From an uncultured Paracoccaceae bacterium (lineage in GTDB: Bacteria > Pseudomonadota > Alphaproteobacteria > Rhodobacterales > Rhodobacteraceae), in contig CANLEQ010000006.1 in NCBI GenBank assembly GCA_947489705.1, positions 62,001 to 126,000 on the forward strand: DNA of 64,000 bases, given 5' to 3'. Below are positions 53,245 through 62,106 of the stretch, piece by piece (within the stretch, counting starts at the first letter, position 1; every line of letters starts with the position of its first letter). Position numbers and translations under genes: made by a program. Under the pieces are notes generated by a model. That model ran no database searches, was not told the origin of the DNA, and saw only the letters and a program-made list of their open reading frames with translations.

Positions 53245-54265
53245 AACGCTGCGCCCCGACAGCCCCGCGCAGATCCTGCGCGTCACCGGCCTGCAGAAGC
53301 ACTTTCCGGTGCGCGGCGGCATCCTCGGTCGTCAGAAGGCCCGGGTGCAGGCCGTCGACGGCGTGTCCTTCGCGGTCGAGGAGGGCGAGACCCTCGGCAT
53401 CGTCGGGGAATCGGGCTGCGGAAAATCCACGACCGCGCGGCTTCTGGTGGGCCTCATCGACCGCGACCGGGGCGACGTGCGGTTCGACGGGCGCACGCTC
53501 GGCAAGGATCTCACGCTGCGCGATCTGCGGCGCGGCATGCAGATGGTGTTCCAGGACAGCTATGCGTCGCTGAACCCGCGTCTGACGATCGAGGAATCGA
53601 TCGCGTTCGGGGCACGTATCCAGGGGCTTTCGGACCCCGTCGGCCGTGCGCGCGATCTGATGGACCGGGTGGGCCTCGACCCCGCGCGCTTCGCGCAGCG
53701 CTATCCGCACGAGGTCTCGGGCGGCCAGCGGCAGCGGATCAACATCGCCCGCGCGCTCGCCATGTCGCCGAAGATCGTCGTGCTGGACGAGGCGGTCTCG
53801 GCGCTCGACAAGTCGGTGGAGGCGCAGGTACTGAACCTTCTGGCCGATCTCAGGGCCGAGTTCGGCCTGACCTACATCTTCATCAGCCACGATTTGAACG
53901 TGGTGCGGTATATCTCGGACCGGATCCTCGTCATGTATCTCGGCGAGGTGGTGGAGCTGGCGCCGGTCGACCTCATCTGGTCGCGGCAGGCGCATCCCTA
54001 TACCCGGTCGCTGTTCTCGGCGATGCCATCGATGGATCCCGACAACCGCACCGAGGAGCCGCCGCTGACCGGCGATCCGCCGAACCCGATCAACCCGCCA
54101 TCGGGATGTCGTTTCCATACGCGGTGCAAGTTCGCCGAAGCGGTCTGCGCGCGCGACGTGCCCGTGATGCGCGACATCTCGGGCGGGCAGGGGCATCTGG
54201 CGGCCTGTCACCTGCACGATACTGCCTCGGGCCATTCGCGCGCGGGCGAGGAGGGTCTGACATGA
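53231..54265 (+). CDS. ABC peptide-type importer ATPase (DppF-like)
   Basis: A 344-residue ATPase. Walker A is GESGCGKST, the Q-loop FQDSYASLNPR, the signature VSGGQRQRINIARAL. Walker B reads IVVLDEAVSALDKS: the usual Pro after Asp-Glu is Ala, a common family variant. The C-terminal oligopeptide extension includes GCRFHTRCKFAEAVC. Unlike the importer at 38-44 kb, the F-type ATPase precedes the D-type here. Confidence 0.92.
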   Translation: MSATETLRPDSPAQILRVTGLQKHFPVRGGILGRQKARVQAVDGVSFAVEEGETLGIVGESGCGKSTTARLLVGLIDRDRGDVRFDGRTLGKDLTLRDLRRGMQMVFQDSYASLNPRLTIEESIAFGARIQGLSDPVGRARDLMDRVGLDPARFAQRYPHEVSGGQRQRINIARALAMSPKIVVLDEAVSALDKSVEAQVLNLLADLRAEFGLTYIFISHDLNVVRYISDRILVMYLGEVVELAPVDLIWSRQAHPYTRSLFSAMPSMDPDNRTEEPPLTGDPPNPINPPSGCRFHTRCKFAEAVCARDVPVMRDISGGQGHLAACHLHDTASGHSRAGEEGLT

Positions 54266-55248
54266 GCGGGCCGGGATCGCTGGTCGATATCCGCAACCTC
54301 AGCATCCGCTTTCGCGGCGCGCGCGACGTGCATGCGATCAACGATCTGACGCTGGGGCTCGCCCAGGGCGAGACGCTGGCGTTGCTCGGTGAATCGGGAT
54401 CGGGCAAGTCGGTGACGCTGAAGGCGCTGCTGCGGCTGCTGCCGCCGCGCCGCACGGATATCGAGGGCACGATGAAGGTGAACGGCGCGGACGTGATGTC
54501 GATCACGGGGCGCGCGCTCCAGACCTATCGCGGCGGCGAGGTGTCGATGGTGTTCCAGGAGCCGGGGCTGGCGCTCGATCCGGTCTATACCGTGGGCCGG
54601 CAGATCGCCGAGGCCGTGCAGCGCAAGAAGCGGGTGAGCCGCGACGAGGCGATGTCGACCGCGCTCGACATGCTGCGCCGGGTGCGCATCCCGTCGCCGG
54701 AACGCAGGCTCTCGAACTATCCGCACGAGCTTTCGGGCGGGATGCTGCAACGGGTGATGATCGCGCTGGCGCTGGCCTGCCGGCCGCGGCTGCTGCTGGC
54801 CGACGAGCCCACGACCGCGCTCGACGCGACGGTGCAGATCCAGATCCTGCTGCTGCTTCGCGCCTTGCAGAAGGAGTTCGGGATGGGCGTGATCTTCGTG
54901 ACCCACGATATCGGCGTGGCGGTCGAGGTCTCGGAGCGGATCGCGGTCATGTATGCCGGCCAGATCGTCGAGGAGGGCACGACGCACGAGATCATCAAGT
55001 CGCCGCGCCATCCCTATACCAGGGGCCTGCTGGCCGCGAACCTGCATGACGTGGCGCGCGGCACCCGGCTCGACGCGATCCCGGGCGCGCCGCCGCCGCT
55101 CGACGTCAAGCCCGACGCCTGCCCCTTCGCGCCGCGCTGCCCGCTGGCCGAGGCGCGCTGCCGCGCGGCCCTGCCCCCCGTCCACCAGATCGGGCCGCGC
55201 CGTCGCGTCGCCTGCATCCACGCCGACGCCCCGATGGAGGCTGCCTGA
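54262..55248 (+). CDS. ABC peptide-type importer ATPase (DppD-like)
   Basis: A 328-residue ATPase. Walker A is GESGSGKS, the Q-loop FQEPGLALDP, the signature LSGGMLQRVMIALAL (Leu replaces the usual Arg), and Walker [15 protein letters not shown]. The cysteine-bearing C-terminal extension is ACPFAPRCPLAEARC. The start overlaps the DppF-like gene by 4 bp, and the amidase gene begins 1 bp after its stop. Confidence 0.92.
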   Translation: MSGPGSLVDIRNLSIRFRGARDVHAINDLTLGLAQGETLALLGESGSGKSVTLKALLRLLPPRRTDIEGTMKVNGADVMSITGRALQTYRGGEVSMVFQEPGLALDPVYTVGRQIAEAVQRKKRVSRDEAMSTALDMLRRVRIPSPERRLSNYPHELSGGMLQRVMIALALACRPRLLLADEPTTALDATVQIQILLLLRALQKEFGMGVIFVTHDIGVAVEVSERIAVMYAGQIVEEGTTHEIIKSPRHPYTRGLLAANLHDVARGTRLDAIPGAPPPLDVKPDACPFAPRCPLAEARCRAALPPVHQIGPRRRVACIHADAPMEAA

Positions 55249-55249
55249 C

Positions 55250-56428
55250 ATGCTGCTCGACGACGATCCCTACCGCGCCTTCATGCCCTATGAGGGGGTG
55301 GAGGTGCCCTGGGGCAGCGAAGGTCCGCTTGCGGGCCTGACGCTCGGGGTCAAGGACATCTACGATGTGGCGGGGTATCGGACCGGAAGCGGCTGCCCGC
55401 TCAAGCTCGCCGAGAGCGGGGTGAAGGATGCCCACGCGCCCGCGGTCGCGCGGCTTGTCGATGCGGGCGCGCGCTGCATGGGCAAGACCCATACCGACGA
55501 GCTTGCCTGGTCGATGTACGGGATGAACGCGCATTTCGGCACGCCCGTGAACCCCGCGGCGCCGGACCGGATCCCGGGCGGGTCGTCCTCGGGATCGGCC
55601 GCGGCGGTGGCGGGGGGGCTCGTCGATCTGGCGCTCGGCTCCGATACCGGCGGATCGGTGCGGGCACCCGCGAGCTTCTGTGGGATCTGGGGGATCCGTC
55701 CGACACATGGCACCGTGCCGATGGACCGGACCCAGCCCGTGGCGCCGAGCTATGACACGCCGGGGCTTTTCGCGCGCGACGCGGAGACGCTCTGTCGGGG
55801 ATCGCTGGCGCTTTACGGGCGCGATACCGCGCCCTTGCCGGATACGCCGCGCTTTCTTCGGTCACAGGCGATGGTGGACCTCGCCACGCCGGGCGTGGCG
55901 GCGATCCTCGACGAGGCCTTCGCGGGGATCGCGGCCGCGCCGGTCGATCCCTATCCCGACGGGGTCGAGGCGACCTATGCGATGTGCCTCGCCACGATCG
56001 GCGCGGATGCGCGCGAGCATCTGCTGCCCTGGATCGCACGGGCCCGGCCGCCGCTCGTCCACGGGATCGACGGGCGGGTGGCGGCGGCCGCGGCCCTGAC
56101 CGACGAGGAGGTGCTCGCGGCGCGCGCGGCGCGGGACCGCTACACCGCCCATATCGCCGGGTTGCTGGGCGAGGACGGGGTGATCCTCGCCCCGGCCGTC
56201 CATGCCGAGCCGTTCCGCCTCGACCCGCCGATCGCCCTCTTCGACGGGTTCCGGCACGACAGCCAGCGGATCCTCTGCGTCGCGGGTCTCGCCGGGTTGC
56301 CGCAGGTGGTGATGCCAGCGGGCAGGGTTGACGGCGCGCCCGTGGGCGTCTCGCTGATCGGGCCCCGGGGGTCGGACCTGTCGCTCATCGCGCTGGCCGC
56401 GCGGCTGATGGCGGGAGAGCGGGGATGA
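55250..56428 (+). CDS. amidase-signature family hydrolase
   Basis: A 392-residue member of the amidase signature family, somewhat short. The Ser-cisSer-Lys triad is complete: K35 in LGVKDIYD, the GGSSSGS motif at 110-116 with the cis-Ser, and nucleophile S136 in GSDTGGSVR. It hydrolyses an amide to acid and ammonia. No signal peptide, so it is cytoplasmic. Located 1 bp behind a peptide-type importer and overlapping a RidA gene, it probably attacks the imported amide. Substrate unknown. Confidence 0.9.
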   Translation: MLLDDDPYRAFMPYEGVEVPWGSEGPLAGLTLGVKDIYDVAGYRTGSGCPLKLAESGVKDAHAPAVARLVDAGARCMGKTHTDELAWSMYGMNAHFGTPVNPAAPDRIPGGSSSGSAAAVAGGLVDLALGSDTGGSVRAPASFCGIWGIRPTHGTVPMDRTQPVAPSYDTPGLFARDAETLCRGSLALYGRDTAPLPDTPRFLRSQAMVDLATPGVAAILDEAFAGIAAAPVDPYPDGVEATYAMCLATIGADAREHLLPWIARARPPLVHGIDGRVAAAAALTDEEVLAARAARDRYTAHIAGLLGEDGVILAPAVHAEPFRLDPPIALFDGFRHDSQRILCVAGLAGLPQVVMPAGRVDGAPVGVSLIGPRGSDLSLIALAARLMAGERG

Positions 56429-56892
56429 GCGGCACCATCGAGGCGCGTCTGGCCGAGCTTGGCCTCGCGCTGCCGCCCTCCGCACCCTCGCGGGCCCTGT
56501 TCCTGCCGGGCAAGATCACCGGCAACCTGCTGTTCCTGTCGGGCCAGATCTGCGAATGGGAGGGGGTGCCGCAATTCTTCGGGCCGGTGGGCGACGATTT
56601 CGATATGGAGACCGGGCGCGAGGCGGCGCGGATGTGCGCGCTCAACCTGCTGTTCTCGGCGCGGGCCGTCGCGGGATCGCTCGACCGGGTGGCGCAGGTG
56701 GTGCGTCTGGGCGGTTTCGTCGCGGCGCCGCCGACCTTCGGCAACGGTCCTGCCGTGGTTGACGGGGCCTCGCAGCTCTTCATCGACCTCTGGGGCGAGG
56801 CCGGGCGCCATGCGCGCACGGCGGTCAACGTGGCCTCGTTGCCGGCGCATGCGCTGGTCGAGGTCGAAGCGGTGCTGGAGTTGCGGGGCTGA
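56425..56892 (+). CDS. RidA/YjgF-family protein
   Basis: A 155-residue RidA-family protein. The LFLSGQICEWEG segment and the late GRHARTAVNVASLPAHALVE, with the substrate-binding Arg, identify the family. RidA proteins hydrolyse reactive enamine/imine intermediates; paralogues in catabolic operons often deaminate pathway-specific intermediates. It overlaps the amidase gene by 4 bp and closes the operon, consistent with two steps releasing ammonia from one substrate. Confidence 0.88.
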   Translation: MSGTIEARLAELGLALPPSAPSRALFLPGKITGNLLFLSGQICEWEGVPQFFGPVGDDFDMETGREAARMCALNLLFSARAVAGSLDRVAQVVRLGGFVAAPPTFGNGPAVVDGASQLFIDLWGEAGRHARTAVNVASLPAHALVEVEAVLELRG

Positions 56893-56924
56893 CGGGCGTG
56901 CCGCGCTTCCTGTCGATGTAGGCG

Positions 56925-57653
56925 TCAGGTTCCCGCTTCAAGAAAGCTTCGCACGAAGGGGGTGGCCGGCGCCGCACGCAGTTCCTCCGGGCTGCCGATC
57001 TGGTCGATCAGACCCTCGTTCATGACGGCCACGCGGTCCGCGATCGCGAAGGCCTCGGTCTGGTCGTGGGTGACCAGGATCGCCGCGACACCGACCTTGC
57101 GCTGAAGCTCCCGCACCGAGGCGCGCAGGGTCTGGCGCACCTGCGCGTCGAGCGCCGAGAACGGCTCGTCGAGGAGCAGCAGGCGCGGGTCGATGGCCAG
57201 CGCGCGCGCCATGGCGACGCGCTGCTGCTGGCCGCCGGAGAGCTGCGCGGGATACCGGTCGCCGAGATCGCCCATCTCGATCAGGTCCAGAAGCTCGGCC
57301 ACGCGGGCGCGGCGCGCGGATTTCGAGGGACGCTCCGCCCCCTTGAGGACCCGCAGGCCGAATTCGACGTTCTGCGCGACGCTCATGTGCCGGAAGAGCG
57401 CGTAGGACTGGAACACCATGCCGAAGCGGCGTTTCCCGGCGGGCAGGTGGGTGATGTCCTCGCCATCCAGCAGGATGCGGCCGCGATCGGGCGAGAGCAG
57501 CCCCGAGATCGCGTTGAGAAGCGTCGTCTTGCCCGAGCCGGACGGTCCCAGCAACGCCACGAACTCGCCCTCCGCGACGGTCAGCGAGACGTCGTCGAGC
57601 ACCGATGTGCCGCCGTCGAAGGATTTCGACAGGTTTTCGATGCGCAGGCTCAT
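56925..57653 (-). CDS. cysA: sulfate/thiosulfate ABC importer ATPase (CysA-like, short form)
   Basis: A 242-residue ATPase. Walker A is GPSGSGKTT, the Q-loop FQSYALFRHMSV, the signature LSGGQQQRVAMARAL, and Walker B LLLLDEPFSALDAQ. FQSYALFRHM is typical of CysA. It lacks the C-terminal TOBE/regulatory region of full-length CysA (about 350 residues). It is the last gene of a leftward binding protein-CysT-CysW-CysA operon, overlapping the CysW gene by 4 bp. Sulfate or thiosulfate is indicated by the permease pair. Confidence 0.85.
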   Translation of the reverse strand: MSLRIENLSKSFDGGTSVLDDVSLTVAEGEFVALLGPSGSGKTTLLNAISGLLSPDRGRILLDGEDITHLPAGKRRFGMVFQSYALFRHMSVAQNVEFGLRVLKGAERPSKSARRARVAELLDLIEMGDLGDRYPAQLSGGQQQRVAMARALAIDPRLLLLDEPFSALDAQVRQTLRASVRELQRKVGVAAILVTHDQTEAFAIADRVAVMNEGLIDQIGSPEELRAAPATPFVRSFLEAGT

Positions 57654-58453
57654 GATGTGGCTCCCCTTGCGGGATGGAAGGCGGCGATCAGTCCGCGCAG
57701 GATCAGCGTGACGAGTGCCAGCAGCGCCAGCACGGTCGCGGCGGCGAAGGCGCCGGTGGTGTTGTAGTCGTTGTAGAGAAGCTCGATCTGGAGCGGCAGG
57801 GTCATCGTCTGGCCGCGGATCGCGCCCGAGACGACCGAGACCGCCCCGAATTCGCCGATTGCCCGTGCCGTGGCGAGGATCGCACCGTAAAGGAGCGGCC
57901 ATGTGATGTTGGGGAAGGTCACGTAGCTGAAGATCTGCCAGCCCGAGGCGCCGAGAGTGAGTGCCGCGCGCTCCTCGTCCTCGCCGGTGACCGCGAGGAC
58001 CGGCAGAACCTCGCGCACCACGAACGGGCAGGTCACGAAGAGCGAGACCAGCACGATGCCCGTGAGGTTGAACATCAGCTGCAACCCGTAGGGCTGGAGC
58101 GCGGCGCCGACCGGGCCGTAGGCGCCGTAGACGAGCAGGAAGCACAGGCCCGCGACGATCGGCGAGATGGCGAACGGGATCTCGATCAGGATCAGCAGCG
58201 CCCGGCGGCCCGGAAAGCGGAACCGCGCGATGGCCCATGCGGCGCAGAGGCCGAACACGATGTTGATCGGCAGCACGATGAGCGCGGTGAGGATGGTAAG
58301 CCAGATCGCCGCGCGGGTCTCGGGCGCGGTGATCGCCGAGAGCCAGACCCCCGCGCCTTCGGCGAAGGCGCGTGTGAAGATCGCGGCGACCGGCAGGACG
58401 ATGACCGCGAAGGCAAAGAGCATGGCGAGCGCGATGAGGAGCGGACGGCGCAT
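57650..58453 (-). CDS. cysW: sulfate/thiosulfate ABC importer permease CysW
   Basis: A 267-residue inner-membrane protein with about six helices. It contains AWAIARFRFPGRRALLILIE, PFAISPIVAGL and the docking loop AALTLGASGWQIFSYVTFP, followed by AIGEFGAVSVVSG, all characteristic of CysW. The ATG shares one base with the CysT stop. It pairs with CysT as the channel. Confidence 0.9.
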   Translation of the reverse strand: MRRPLLIALAMLFAFAVIVLPVAAIFTRAFAEGAGVWLSAITAPETRAAIWLTILTALIVLPINIVFGLCAAWAIARFRFPGRRALLILIEIPFAISPIVAGLCFLLVYGAYGPVGAALQPYGLQLMFNLTGIVLVSLFVTCPFVVREVLPVLAVTGEDEERAALTLGASGWQIFSYVTFPNITWPLLYGAILATARAIGEFGAVSVVSGAIRGQTMTLPLQIELLYNDYNTTGAFAAATVLALLALVTLILRGLIAAFHPARGATS

Positions 58454-59316
58454 CAGCTTCCCCTCTCGAAGCGGCGATAGAGGCGGGTTTGCGCGATGTT
58501 GATGGCGACGAGCAGGACGAGCGACAGCGCGAGCATCGTGCCCGCGATGGCGGCGGCGGCGGGATAGTCGAATTCGTCGAGGCGGATCATGATCAGCAGC
58601 GAGGCGATCTCGGTCTCGTAGGGGATGTTGCCGGCGATGAAGATCACGGCCCCGAACTCGCCCAGCGAGCGCACGAACGACAGCCCCGTGCCGGTCAGGA
58701 TACCGGGCATGAGTTGCGGCAGGATGATGGCGCGGAAGGTCTGCCAGCGGCTGGCGCCCAGGGTCGTGGCCGCGGCCTCTTCTGCCGGATCCAGCTCTTC
58801 GATGAGCGGCTGGATGGCGCGCACGGCGAAGGGAACGGAGGTGAACACCATCGCCACGACGATGCCCCACCAGCTATAGGCGACCTGAAGGCCCAGCGGC
58901 GCGAGAAGCGATCCGATCCAGCCGTCCTGGGCATAGAGGGCCACCAGCGCGATGCCCGCGACCGAGGTCGGCAGGGCGAAGGGCAGGTCGACCAGCGCGT
59001 CGAGCGCCGCGCGCCCCGGAAAGCGGTAGCGCACCAGCACCCAGGCCAGCAGCAGGCCGAAGACCCCGTTGACCAACGTCGCCAAAAGCGCCGCCGTGAT
59101 CGTGACGCGCAAGGCGGCGAGCGTGCGCTCGTCGGACATCACGAAGAGGTAGTCCGAGATCCCGAGCTGCGCGAGTTGCCAGCCGAGGCCGGCGAGCGGC
59201 AGCAGCACGATCAGCGTGACGAAGGTGACCGTCACGCCCAGCGTCAGCCCGAGCCCCGGCAGGGGAGAGCGGCGGCGGCGCCTGACCGCGTCCAAGGGGG
59301 TCTGCAGGATCGGCAT
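58453..59316 (-). CDS. cysT: sulfate/thiosulfate ABC importer permease CysT
   Basis: A 287-residue inner-membrane protein of about six helices. It has VLVRYRFPGRAALDALVDLP, FALPTSVAGIALV and the docking loop AAATTLGASRWQTFRAIILP, then RSLGEFGAVIFIAGN, all landmarks of CysT. It follows the binding-protein gene after 115 bp that contain a stem-loop. Works with CysW and the CysA-like ATPase. Confidence 0.9.
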   Translation of the reverse strand: MPILQTPLDAVRRRRRSPLPGLGLTLGVTVTFVTLIVLLPLAGLGWQLAQLGISDYLFVMSDERTLAALRVTITAALLATLVNGVFGLLLAWVLVRYRFPGRAALDALVDLPFALPTSVAGIALVALYAQDGWIGSLLAPLGLQVAYSWWGIVVAMVFTSVPFAVRAIQPLIEELDPAEEAAATTLGASRWQTFRAIILPQLMPGILTGTGLSFVRSLGEFGAVIFIAGNIPYETEIASLLIMIRLDEFDYPAAAAIAGTMLALSLVLLVAINIAQTRLYRRFERGS

Positions 59317-59368
59317 GGGGGTCTATCGGGTCTCGTTCGGCGGAGGGCGCAAGGGCGCGGACGTGAAA

Positions 59369-59396
59369 CGGGAGAGCCGCGATCGCGCCTCTCCCG
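59369..59396 (-). other. intercistronic stem-loop between sulfate-binding protein and cysT
   Basis: CGGGAGAG and CTCTCCCG form an 8-bp stem with a 12-base loop, 35 bp downstream of the binding-protein stop. It matches the hairpins behind three other binding-protein genes here and probably skews expression in favour of the binding protein. Confidence 0.55.
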
Positions 59397-59431
59397 GTAT
59401 TGCGGGCGACGGCCCCCGCGTCAGGGCGCCT

Positions 59432-60418
59432 TCAGTTCCGCAGAAGTTGGTCGAGCACGCCGCCGGAGCCGAAATGCGTTTCCTGCGCCTCGGTCCAGGA
59501 GCCGAACACGTCCTCGACCGTGAAAAGGTCCGTCTCGGGGAAGCGGTCCGCATTCGCCTCGACGACCGCCTCGTCATGGACGCGATTGTTGAACGAGGCG
59601 AGGATTTCCTGCCCTTCCGTGGAGTAGAGGAAGTTCAGGTAATCGCGGGCAACCTCGCCGGTGCCTCTCTGTTCGGCCACGCGCTCGACCACCGCGACGG
59701 GAAATTCGGCCAGCAGCGATTGCGCGGGCACCACCGTCTCGTAGCCTTCGGTCTGGCCCGAGATGTTGAGCGCCTCGGCCTCGAAGGTCACGAGGACGTC
59801 ACCGATCCCGCGCTCCACGAAGGTTGTCGTGGCACCGCGGCCGCCGGTGTCGAACACTTCGACATTGTCCAGAACGGCGTTCATGTACTCGCGCACGCGG
59901 TCCTCGTCGCCGTCGAATTCCTCGAGCGCCCAGGCCCAGGCGGCGAGATAGGTATATCGCCCGTTGCCCGAGGTCTTGGGGTTGGGGAAGATCACCGAGA
60001 CGCCGTCGCGCGCGAGATCGTCCCAGCCGTCGATCTCCTGCGGGTTGCCCTCGCGCACCATGAAGGCGGGCAGCGAGTAATAGGGCGAGGCGTTGTTGGG
60101 GAACTGGTCCTGCCAATCCTCGGCGACGAAGCCGTTCTCGGCCAGAATCTCGACGTCGAGCACCTGATTGAAGGTGACGAGGTCGGCCTGGAGCCCCTGG
60201 AGGATGGCGCGCGCCTGCTTGGACGAGCCCGCATGGCTCTGGCTGATGGTCAGCGCGTCGCCGCCCTCGTACTGATCGAGGAAGGCCGGATTGATCGCGG
60301 CATAGAGCTCGCGTGCGATGTCGTAGGAGACGTTGAGGATCTCGTCCTGGGCCTGTGCGGGCCCCGACGCGGCGATGCCGAGCGCGAGCGAGCCGGCGAT
60401 GGCGAATGTACGGATCAT
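59432..60418 (-). CDS. periplasmic sulfate/thiosulfate-binding protein (Sbp/CysP-like)
   Basis: A 328-residue binding protein with a Sec signal peptide (residues 1-23, ending GPAQA-Q). The opening LNVSYDIARELYAAINPAF, the SHAGSSKQARAILQGLQADL segment and NPKTSGNGRYTYLAAWAWAL are near-diagnostic of the sulfate-binding family. Sbp and CysP are too alike to separate by eye. GGAGGAC precedes the ATG. First gene of the leftward sulfate operon; imported sulfate could feed cysteine synthesis and sulfite for SqdB. Confidence 0.92.
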   Translation of the reverse strand: MIRTFAIAGSLALGIAASGPAQAQDEILNVSYDIARELYAAINPAFLDQYEGGDALTISQSHAGSSKQARAILQGLQADLVTFNQVLDVEILAENGFVAEDWQDQFPNNASPYYSLPAFMVREGNPQEIDGWDDLARDGVSVIFPNPKTSGNGRYTYLAAWAWALEEFDGDEDRVREYMNAVLDNVEVFDTGGRGATTTFVERGIGDVLVTFEAEALNISGQTEGYETVVPAQSLLAEFPVAVVERVAEQRGTGEVARDYLNFLYSTEGQEILASFNNRVHDEAVVEANADRFPETDLFTVEDVFGSWTEAQETHFGSGGVLDQLLRN

Positions 60419-60811
60419 GGAGGGTCCTCCATTGCGGGATGAATTGCGAACTTGCGACTGATCTACCCACGCCGGCCCGGCAGACAATAGAAAGCCGATC
60501 CAAAAAGGCAGGCATTGTCGGAATGGGCGTCTGCCGGGGACAGCCGTTCCGGCGGACTTCGCTCGGCCGAACGCAAATTCTTCGCCTCGGCGAGGGGGCT
60601 CTTGCAGCTTGGGGGCCGGGCCGGCCGCGCGCGAAGGGGTTGCTTCCCGGTCGGACGGCGCGCGGCGGCGGCGACGAGCGGGGCGCCCGATCGGCGGCGA
60701 ACCGCCTATCGCCATTGCGCGTGCCGGAGCGTCCAACCCGGAATGTTGGACAGGTCGCCGCGCAGGGCCCTAAGCTGACGCTGCGTCACTAGCGATGCGA
60801 GGGAGGATTCA
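60419..60811. other. divergent intergenic region between sulfate-binding and SMP-30-like genes
   Basis: About 390 bp, very GC-rich in the middle, with no convincing gene. It contains the inverted repeat at 60731-60751 and a GGGAGGA ribosome binding site for the rightward gene at 60801-60807. Confidence 0.6.
60731..60751. promoter_or_regulatory. inverted repeat upstream of the SMP-30-like gene, candidate operator
   Basis: GTCCAAC-N7-GTTGGAC is a perfect 7-bp inverted repeat with a 7-bp spacer, 61 bp upstream of the start codon. Its size suits a dimeric regulator. No regulator gene is adjacent. Confidence 0.45.
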
Positions 60812-62026
60812 ATGACGAAACACTTGCGGAACGGCCTGTCGCGGCGACAGGCGCTCGGAGCCATCGGGGCGGGGACGGCGGGCCTTGCCTTCACCGCGGC
60901 CCATGCGCAGGACGCGATGTCCTCCGCGCCGGTGGAGCCGCCCTCCACGGTCACCAGCCCGCCGCGAGACTTCGGGCCCGGCGCCGCGCCCAACGTCTAT
61001 TTCTGGGATCCCGACGTCATCGCGGTGGACCCGGCCTTCAACGGGCTCGCCCAGCCCAACGCGCCGATCGAGCGGCTCTGGACGGGCGCGCTCTGGGCGG
61101 AGGGGCCGGCCTGGAGCGGGGTCGGCAAGTATCTCGTCTGGTCGGACATTCCCAACAACCGGCAGCTCCGCTATCTCAGTGAGGACGGCCATGTCAGCAC
61201 CTTCCGGATGCCGTCGAACAATTCCAACGGCAACAGCTTCGACTACGAGGGGCGGCAGATCTCCTGCGAGCATCTGACCCGCCGCGTCGTGCGCTACGAA
61301 CTCGACGGGTCGGTGACGATCCTCGCCGACTCCTACGAGGGCATGCCGTTCAACTCGCCCAACGACGTCGTGGCCCATACCGACGGAAGCTACTGGTTCA
61401 CCGACCCGCCCTATGGCGGCCAGCTCTACGAGGGGGCGGTGGGCGCGCCGGGCGGTCCGACCAATCCCGACGGTCTCGTCAACAACCGCCTGGGCCAGCC
61501 GCCCGAGATCGGCGATGCGCAGCGCGAGATGCCGACCGCGACCTACCGGCTCGGCCCCGACGGAACCGTGACGCGCGTGGTCGACGAGGCCACCGTGCCG
61601 GACCCCAACGGGCTCGCCTTCTCGCCGAACGAGGACCGGCTCTATATCGCGTCGACCGGCAAGGGGCCCGGCGACGAGGGCCCCGGCGGAGAGGGGGTGA
61701 TCTTCGTCTTCGACGTTGCGAATGGCGAAGCGACGAACGGCCGGGTCTTCAGCGATTGCGTGATCGACGGCGTCAAATGCGGGCCAGACGGGCTGGCGGT
61801 CGATGTCTATGGAAACGTCTGGGCGTCGTCCAATGCGGGGCGCAACGTGGGCTATAACGGCGTGACCTGCTGGTCTCCGGACGGAAACCTGCTGGGCCGG
61901 ATCCGCCTTCCGGAGGTCTGCGGCAATCTGTGTTTCGGCGGGCCCAAGCGCAACCGGCTCTTCATGGCGGCGAGCCAGTCGCTCTATGCGGTCTATACCG
62001 CCACGCAAGGCGCGGGACCGGCCTGA
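60812..62026 (+). CDS. SMP-30/gluconolactonase-like protein, Tat-exported
   Basis: A 404-residue beta-propeller protein of the SMP-30/gluconolactonase/LRE family. A twin-arginine signal (LSRRQALGAIGAGTAGLAF) implies export of a folded, metal-loaded protein to the periplasm. The propeller includes LWAEGPAWSG (metal-binding Glu), NSPNDVVAHTDGSYWFTDPP and VPDPNGLAFSPNEDRLY, where Asn and Asp residues bind Ca or Zn. It would hydrolyse a sugar lactone outside the cytoplasm. GGGAGGA precedes the ATG. Apparently monocistronic. Confidence 0.9.
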   Translation: MTKHLRNGLSRRQALGAIGAGTAGLAFTAAHAQDAMSSAPVEPPSTVTSPPRDFGPGAAPNVYFWDPDVIAVDPAFNGLAQPNAPIERLWTGALWAEGPAWSGVGKYLVWSDIPNNRQLRYLSEDGHVSTFRMPSNNSNGNSFDYEGRQISCEHLTRRVVRYELDGSVTILADSYEGMPFNSPNDVVAHTDGSYWFTDPPYGGQLYEGAVGAPGGPTNPDGLVNNRLGQPPEIGDAQREMPTATYRLGPDGTVTRVVDEATVPDPNGLAFSPNEDRLYIASTGKGPGDEGPGGEGVIFVFDVANGEATNGRVFSDCVIDGVKCGPDGLAVDVYGNVWASSNAGRNVGYNGVTCWSPDGNLLGRIRLPEVCGNLCFGGPKRNRLFMAASQSLYAVYTATQGAGPA

Positions 62027-62055
62027 CGCAAGGGCAAACTCGCCGCAAGGCGCGA

Positions 62056-62093
62056 CCCGTCCCGGAGGGTGAAGTCACCGCGTCCGGGACGGG
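62056..62093. terminator. stem-loop between convergent SMP-30-like and SLC13 genes
   Basis: CCCGTCCCGGA and TCCGGGACGGG form a perfect 11-bp stem with a 16-base loop. It lies between two convergent genes and could end both transcripts. There is no T run, so it is not a canonical intrinsic terminator. Confidence 0.55.
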
Positions 62094-62106
62094 GAGTGCC
62101 CGAGCG

